Assembly: GCA_002255955.1 (NCBI GenBank)
Contig: NKIM01000048.1
Span: forward strand, 1-35,155
DNA length: 35,155 nucleotides
Origin: Burkholderiales bacterium PBB2
GTDB taxonomy: Bacteria; Pseudomonadota; Gammaproteobacteria; Burkholderiales; Burkholderiaceae_C
Direction of reading: 5' to 3'
Part shown: one piece after another, positions 32,763 to 35,155 of the stretch
Numbering within the stretch: the stretch's first letter is position 1
How the letters are laid out: each line of letters begins with the position of its first letter
Made by a program: the position numbers and the translations under genes
Notes under the pieces: model-generated
Told to the model about the DNA's origin: nothing
What the model saw: only the letters and a program-made list of their open reading frames with translations
Databases searched by the model: none

Positions 32763-33890
32763 TCAATCGAACACGGGAGATTCGACGCCCAGAACTTTAT
32801 GGAGCTTGGGGCTGGTGGTCGTGTACTGCAGGTGCACGCGCTTGTCGGGGTTGATGTAGGGCATGGCGCCGAAGGCGGCCAGGGCGCATTCATGGAAGCC
32901 CGAGAGGATCAGCTTCTTCTTGCCGGGATAGGTGTTCACATCGCCGACGGCGAAGATGCCCGGCACGCTGGTCTGGAACTTCTCGGTGTCGACGACGATC
33001 TGCTTGCGCTCCAGGGCCAGGCCCCACTCGGCGATCGGGCCCAGCTTAGGGCTCAGGCCGAAGAACACCAGCACCTGGTCGCAGGGCACGACGCGGGTCA
33101 CGCCGTCGCCGCCGGTGACCTTGATATTGGTCAGCTTGCCATCGGCTTCGACGATGTCGGTCACCTGGCCGACTTCGAACTGCATTTCGTAGGCCTCGCA
33201 CAGCTCGCGCATCTTGGCCACGCTGGCCGGGGCGGCACGGAAGCCGTCGCGGCGGTGCAGCAGGATCACGCTCTCGGCCTTGTGGGCGCCACCGTCGTCG
33301 TTGCCGGCGCAGAAGTTCAGGGCCCAGTCCAGGGCCGAGTCACCACCACCGACGATCACCAGGTTCTTGCCGGCGAACTGCTCGGGGTTGCGCACGCGGT
33401 AGTGCAGCTGGGTGCCTTCGTACTTGTCGATGCCCTCGACCTTCAGCGTGCGCGGCTGGAAGGAGCCCACGCCACCGGCGATGAAGATGGTCTTGGTCAG
33501 GAAGCTGGTGCCCTTGCTGGTGGCGACGAAGAAGCGGCCATCGTCCTGCTTGAGCACGGTGGTCACTTCCTGGCCCAGATGGAAGGTCGCGCCGAAGGGC
33601 TCGATCTGCTTCATCAGGTTGTCGGTCAGCTCCTTGCCGGTGCAGATGGGCACGGCCGGGATGTCGTAGATCGGCTTGTCCGGGTAGAGCTCGATGCACT
33701 GGCCACCGGGGTAGGCCAGGGAGTCGATGATGTGGGCCTTGACCTCGAGCAGGCCCAGCTCGAAGACCTGGAACAGGCCCACCGGGCCAGCGCCGACGAT
33801 GACGGCATCGGTCTCAATGGTGTCCGGGCCCGGGGCCAGGAGTTCGTCGGCGGGCGCGGTCGTCGTCTCTACGTTCACTTGGGATTCCAT
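32763..33890 (-). CDS. Ferredoxin-NADP reductase, thioredoxin-reductase-like type
   Basis: A 375-residue flavoprotein that shuttles electrons between NADPH and ferredoxin. The FAD-binding dinucleotide fold is [10 protein letters not shown] (32-41), and PGGQC (61-65) is characteristic of this FNR type. The NADPH-binding fold is [12 protein letters not shown] (180-191), and [10 protein letters not shown] (313-322) is the second FAD contact. The redox CxxC of thioredoxin reductases is absent, as expected for this YumC-like class. The first 25 residues are an acidic, non-conserved extension. It starts 52 bp after fdxA, on the same strand, so the two are likely co-transcribed and the reductase probably serves that ferredoxin. 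Confidence 0.94.
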   Translation of the reverse strand: MESQVNVETTTAPADELLAPGPDTIETDAVIVGAGPVGLFQVFELGLLEVKAHIIDSLAYPGGQCIELYPDKPIYDIPAVPICTGKELTDNLMKQIEPFGATFHLGQEVTTVLKQDDGRFFVATSKGTSFLTKTIFIAGGVGSFQPRTLKVEGIDKYEGTQLHYRVRNPEQFAGKNLVIVGGGDSALDWALNFCAGNDDGGAHKAESVILLHRRDGFRAAPASVAKMRELCEAYEMQFEVGQVTDIVEADGKLTNIKVTGGDGVTRVVPCDQVLVFFGLSPKLGPIAEWGLALERKQIVVDTEKFQTSVPGIFAVGDVNTYPGKKKLILSGFHECALAAFGAMPYINPDKRVHLQYTTTSPKLHKVLGVESPVFD

Positions 33891-33942
33891 TTCTTGGCCG
33901 GGCCCAGTTCAGGCCCCGCTTCAGCAGTTATTACGAAGTTGT

Positions 33943-34266
33943 TCAGCGGATCAGCTCGGACAGCTTGTCCGTGCGGTCCTTCCAGTCATCGGCGTCGGGC
34001 AGGGCGCCCTTGCGCTTGGTGATGCTGGGCCACTTCTTGGCGAGGTCGGCATTGAGCTTGATCATGTGCTGCAGATTGCCCGGCACATCTTCTTCCGGCA
34101 CGATGGCGTTGACCGGGCACTCGGGGATGCAGACGGCGCAGTCGATGCATTCATCCGGGTCAATGGCCAGGAAGTTCTGGCCTTCGCGGAAGCAGTCAAC
34201 GGGGCACACGTCGACGCAGTCGGTGTACTTGCAGCGGATGCAGGATTCAAGGACGACGTGGGTCAT
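33943..34266 (-). CDS. fdxA: Seven-iron ferredoxin
   Basis: A 107-residue ferredoxin of the Azotobacter ferredoxin I type, carrying one [3Fe-4S] and one [4Fe-4S] cluster. By alignment with that protein the 3Fe ligands are C9, C17 and C50, and the 4Fe ligands are C21, C40, C43 and C46. The C-terminal half after residue 60 is the non-cluster extension typical of the family ([20 protein letters not shown]). Length and sequence are fully normal. It precedes the ferredoxin-NADP reductase gene and follows cobA after 89 bp. Neighbouring cobA and a ferredoxin-reductase pair would suit sulfite or nitrite reduction, though that is inference. Confidence 0.97.
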   Translation of the reverse strand: MTHVVLESCIRCKYTDCVDVCPVDCFREGQNFLAIDPDECIDCAVCIPECPVNAIVPEEDVPGNLQHMIKLNADLAKKWPSITKRKGALPDADDWKDRTDKLSELIR

Positions 34267-34355
34267 GGTGGATCAGCTCGTGTAGTTGGGGCCAGAGTCG
34301 CTGCCGGGCTGCACCCGTTTCGGGCGTGGCGCCAAGCGGCGGCAAAAGGCGGATT

Positions 34356-35155
34356 TTAATCAATGAGGCTGCGAGTCAGGCCTTGATGGGGCGCAAGACC
34401 CGGTGTGTTGCTGGAATTTGTGGGCGAAGCGTGGCCTGAAACCCCCACGCCGCGCCGCGCAGCCGTCAGCGGCCGGGCGCCTGCGCCGACGGTGACCACG
34501 GTCGGGCGGCCGCGGTGCAGCAGCGAGGCCGCGGCCAGCTCGGCCACCGTGTGGTCGCTGCTCAGGGCATCGGCGCAGCCGGCGCGCGAGACCGCCAGCA
34601 CCGGCGTGTCGGCCGGCCAGCCGGCCTCCAGCAGCTTGCGGCCCAGGGCGGCCAGCTGGCGGCCGGCCATGTAGAACACCTCGGTGTCGGCGGTGCGGGT
34701 GGCCTGCAGCACGCCCAGCTGGGTCATGGCCGTGGTCAGGCTCACGCTGCGCCCGCTGCCGCGGCGGGTGAGGGGCCGGCCGGTGTGGGCCGCGGCGGCC
34801 AGCGCGGCGCTGACACCAGGCACCACCTCGTAGCGCAGGCCCGCGGCATCGAGTGCGGCCATTTCTTCTTCAAGGCGGCCGAAGACGCTGGGGTCGCCGC
34901 CCTTGAGCCGAACCACACCGCCGCCCGGGCCGTGCTGCACCAGCAAGGTATTGATGCGCGATTGCAGCTCGGCGTAGTTGAAGCCGCGCTTGCCCACGTC
35001 GATCCACTGGGCGGCGGGCGCCAGTTCGCGCAGCGCGGGGTCGGTCAGGGCGTCGCACAGCACCACCCGGGCGGCGGCCAGGTGGCGCGCGCCGCGCTGG
35101 GTGATCAGGTCGGCCGCGCCCGGGCCGGCGCCCACGACCACGACATGCGCAGGGT
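34356..35155 (-). CDS. cobA: Uroporphyrinogen-III C-methyltransferase, 5' end beyond the window
   Basis: The visible 265 codons encode the SAM-dependent methyltransferase that makes precorrin-2, the entry to siroheme and cobalamin. Family motifs are the start of the first strand (VVVVGAGPGAADLIT), VGKRG, VRLKGGDPSVFGR, VPGVSAALAAAAHTGRPLTRR and PTVVTVGAG. The frame stays open to the window edge with PAHVVVV just before the first motif, so only a short N-terminus is missing. No CysG-type dehydrogenase/ferrochelatase domain can be judged from here, since that would lie upstream. In Burkholderiales this gene often closes a cysteine/sulfate-assimilation operon, which the neighbouring sequence to the right could confirm. 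Confidence 0.93.
   Translation of the reverse strand, partial: PAHVVVVGAGPGAADLITQRGARHLAAARVVLCDALTDPALRELAPAAQWIDVGKRGFNYAELQSRINTLLVQHGPGGGVVRLKGGDPSVFGRLEEEMAALDAAGLRYEVVPGVSAALAAAAHTGRPLTRRGSGRSVSLTTAMTQLGVLQATRTADTEVFYMAGRQLAALGRKLLEAGWPADTPVLAVSRAGCADALSSDHTVAELAAASLLHRGRPTVVTVGAGARPLTAARRGVGVSGHASPTNSSNTPGLAPHQGLTRSLID

Noticed and set aside
1-35155. CRISPR arrays, prophage, insertion sequences or toxin-antitoxin pairs
   Set aside because: I found no regular repeat-spacer pattern, no transposase or integrase motifs, and no paired small genes of that kind.

Overview
The window is about 70% G+C and reads as chromosomal DNA of a betaproteobacterium, most likely a Burkholderiales relative of Roseateles, Pelomonas or Paucibacter. 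That placement is an inference from base composition, from XdhA being a single FeS/FAD chain separate from XdhB, from the seven-iron FdxA, from the EpsA-like regulator, and from two TonB receptors of the type common in that group. No rRNA, phage, transposase or CRISPR array is visible. I see no gene in positions 1-205.

Layout. 0.2-2.4 kb: a CPBP membrane protease and a DUF1176 protein. 2.4-4.1 kb: a lower-GC patch with an orphan lipoprotein and a small membrane protein, bounded by short repeats. 4.3-15.5 kb: the main metabolic block, a purine salvage/catabolism locus. xdhAB (xanthine dehydrogenase) runs leftward. A LysR regulator, guanine deaminase and a four-gene BMP-type ABC importer (ATPase, two permeases, lipoprotein) run rightward and end at a strong terminator. 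Together these would import a purine or nucleoside, deaminate guanine to xanthine and oxidise xanthine to urate. 15.6-19.1 kb: an EpsA/LuxR-type regulator, an 874-bp gene-poor stretch, the GTPase RsgA and an NTF2-like protein. 19.2-26.4 kb: a TonB receptor of unknown ligand, a periplasmic-sensor diguanylate cyclase, a 64-residue membrane protein and a YdbS/YdbT-like PH-domain pair. 26.4-28.1 kb: a leucine-rich-repeat protein kinase and two identical tRNA-Asn genes with their own promoter and terminator. 28.1-32.7 kb: a second TonB receptor behind a TPP riboswitch, divergent from a soluble TPR-like histidine kinase. 32.7-35.2 kb: ferredoxin-NADP reductase, seven-iron ferredoxin FdxA, and the 3' part of cobA, cut by the window edge.

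The most informative observation is the TPP (thiamine pyrophosphate) riboswitch at 30381-30507, just upstream of a TonB-dependent receptor that homology alone would label a siderophore receptor. It recasts that gene as a probable outer-membrane thiamine transporter. Other points of interest are the compact purine locus without an adjacent xdhC, the LRR-kinase, the low-GC patch, and an unexplained leader/sRNA-like stretch before rsgA. Nothing here clearly amounts to a wholly new multi-gene system.
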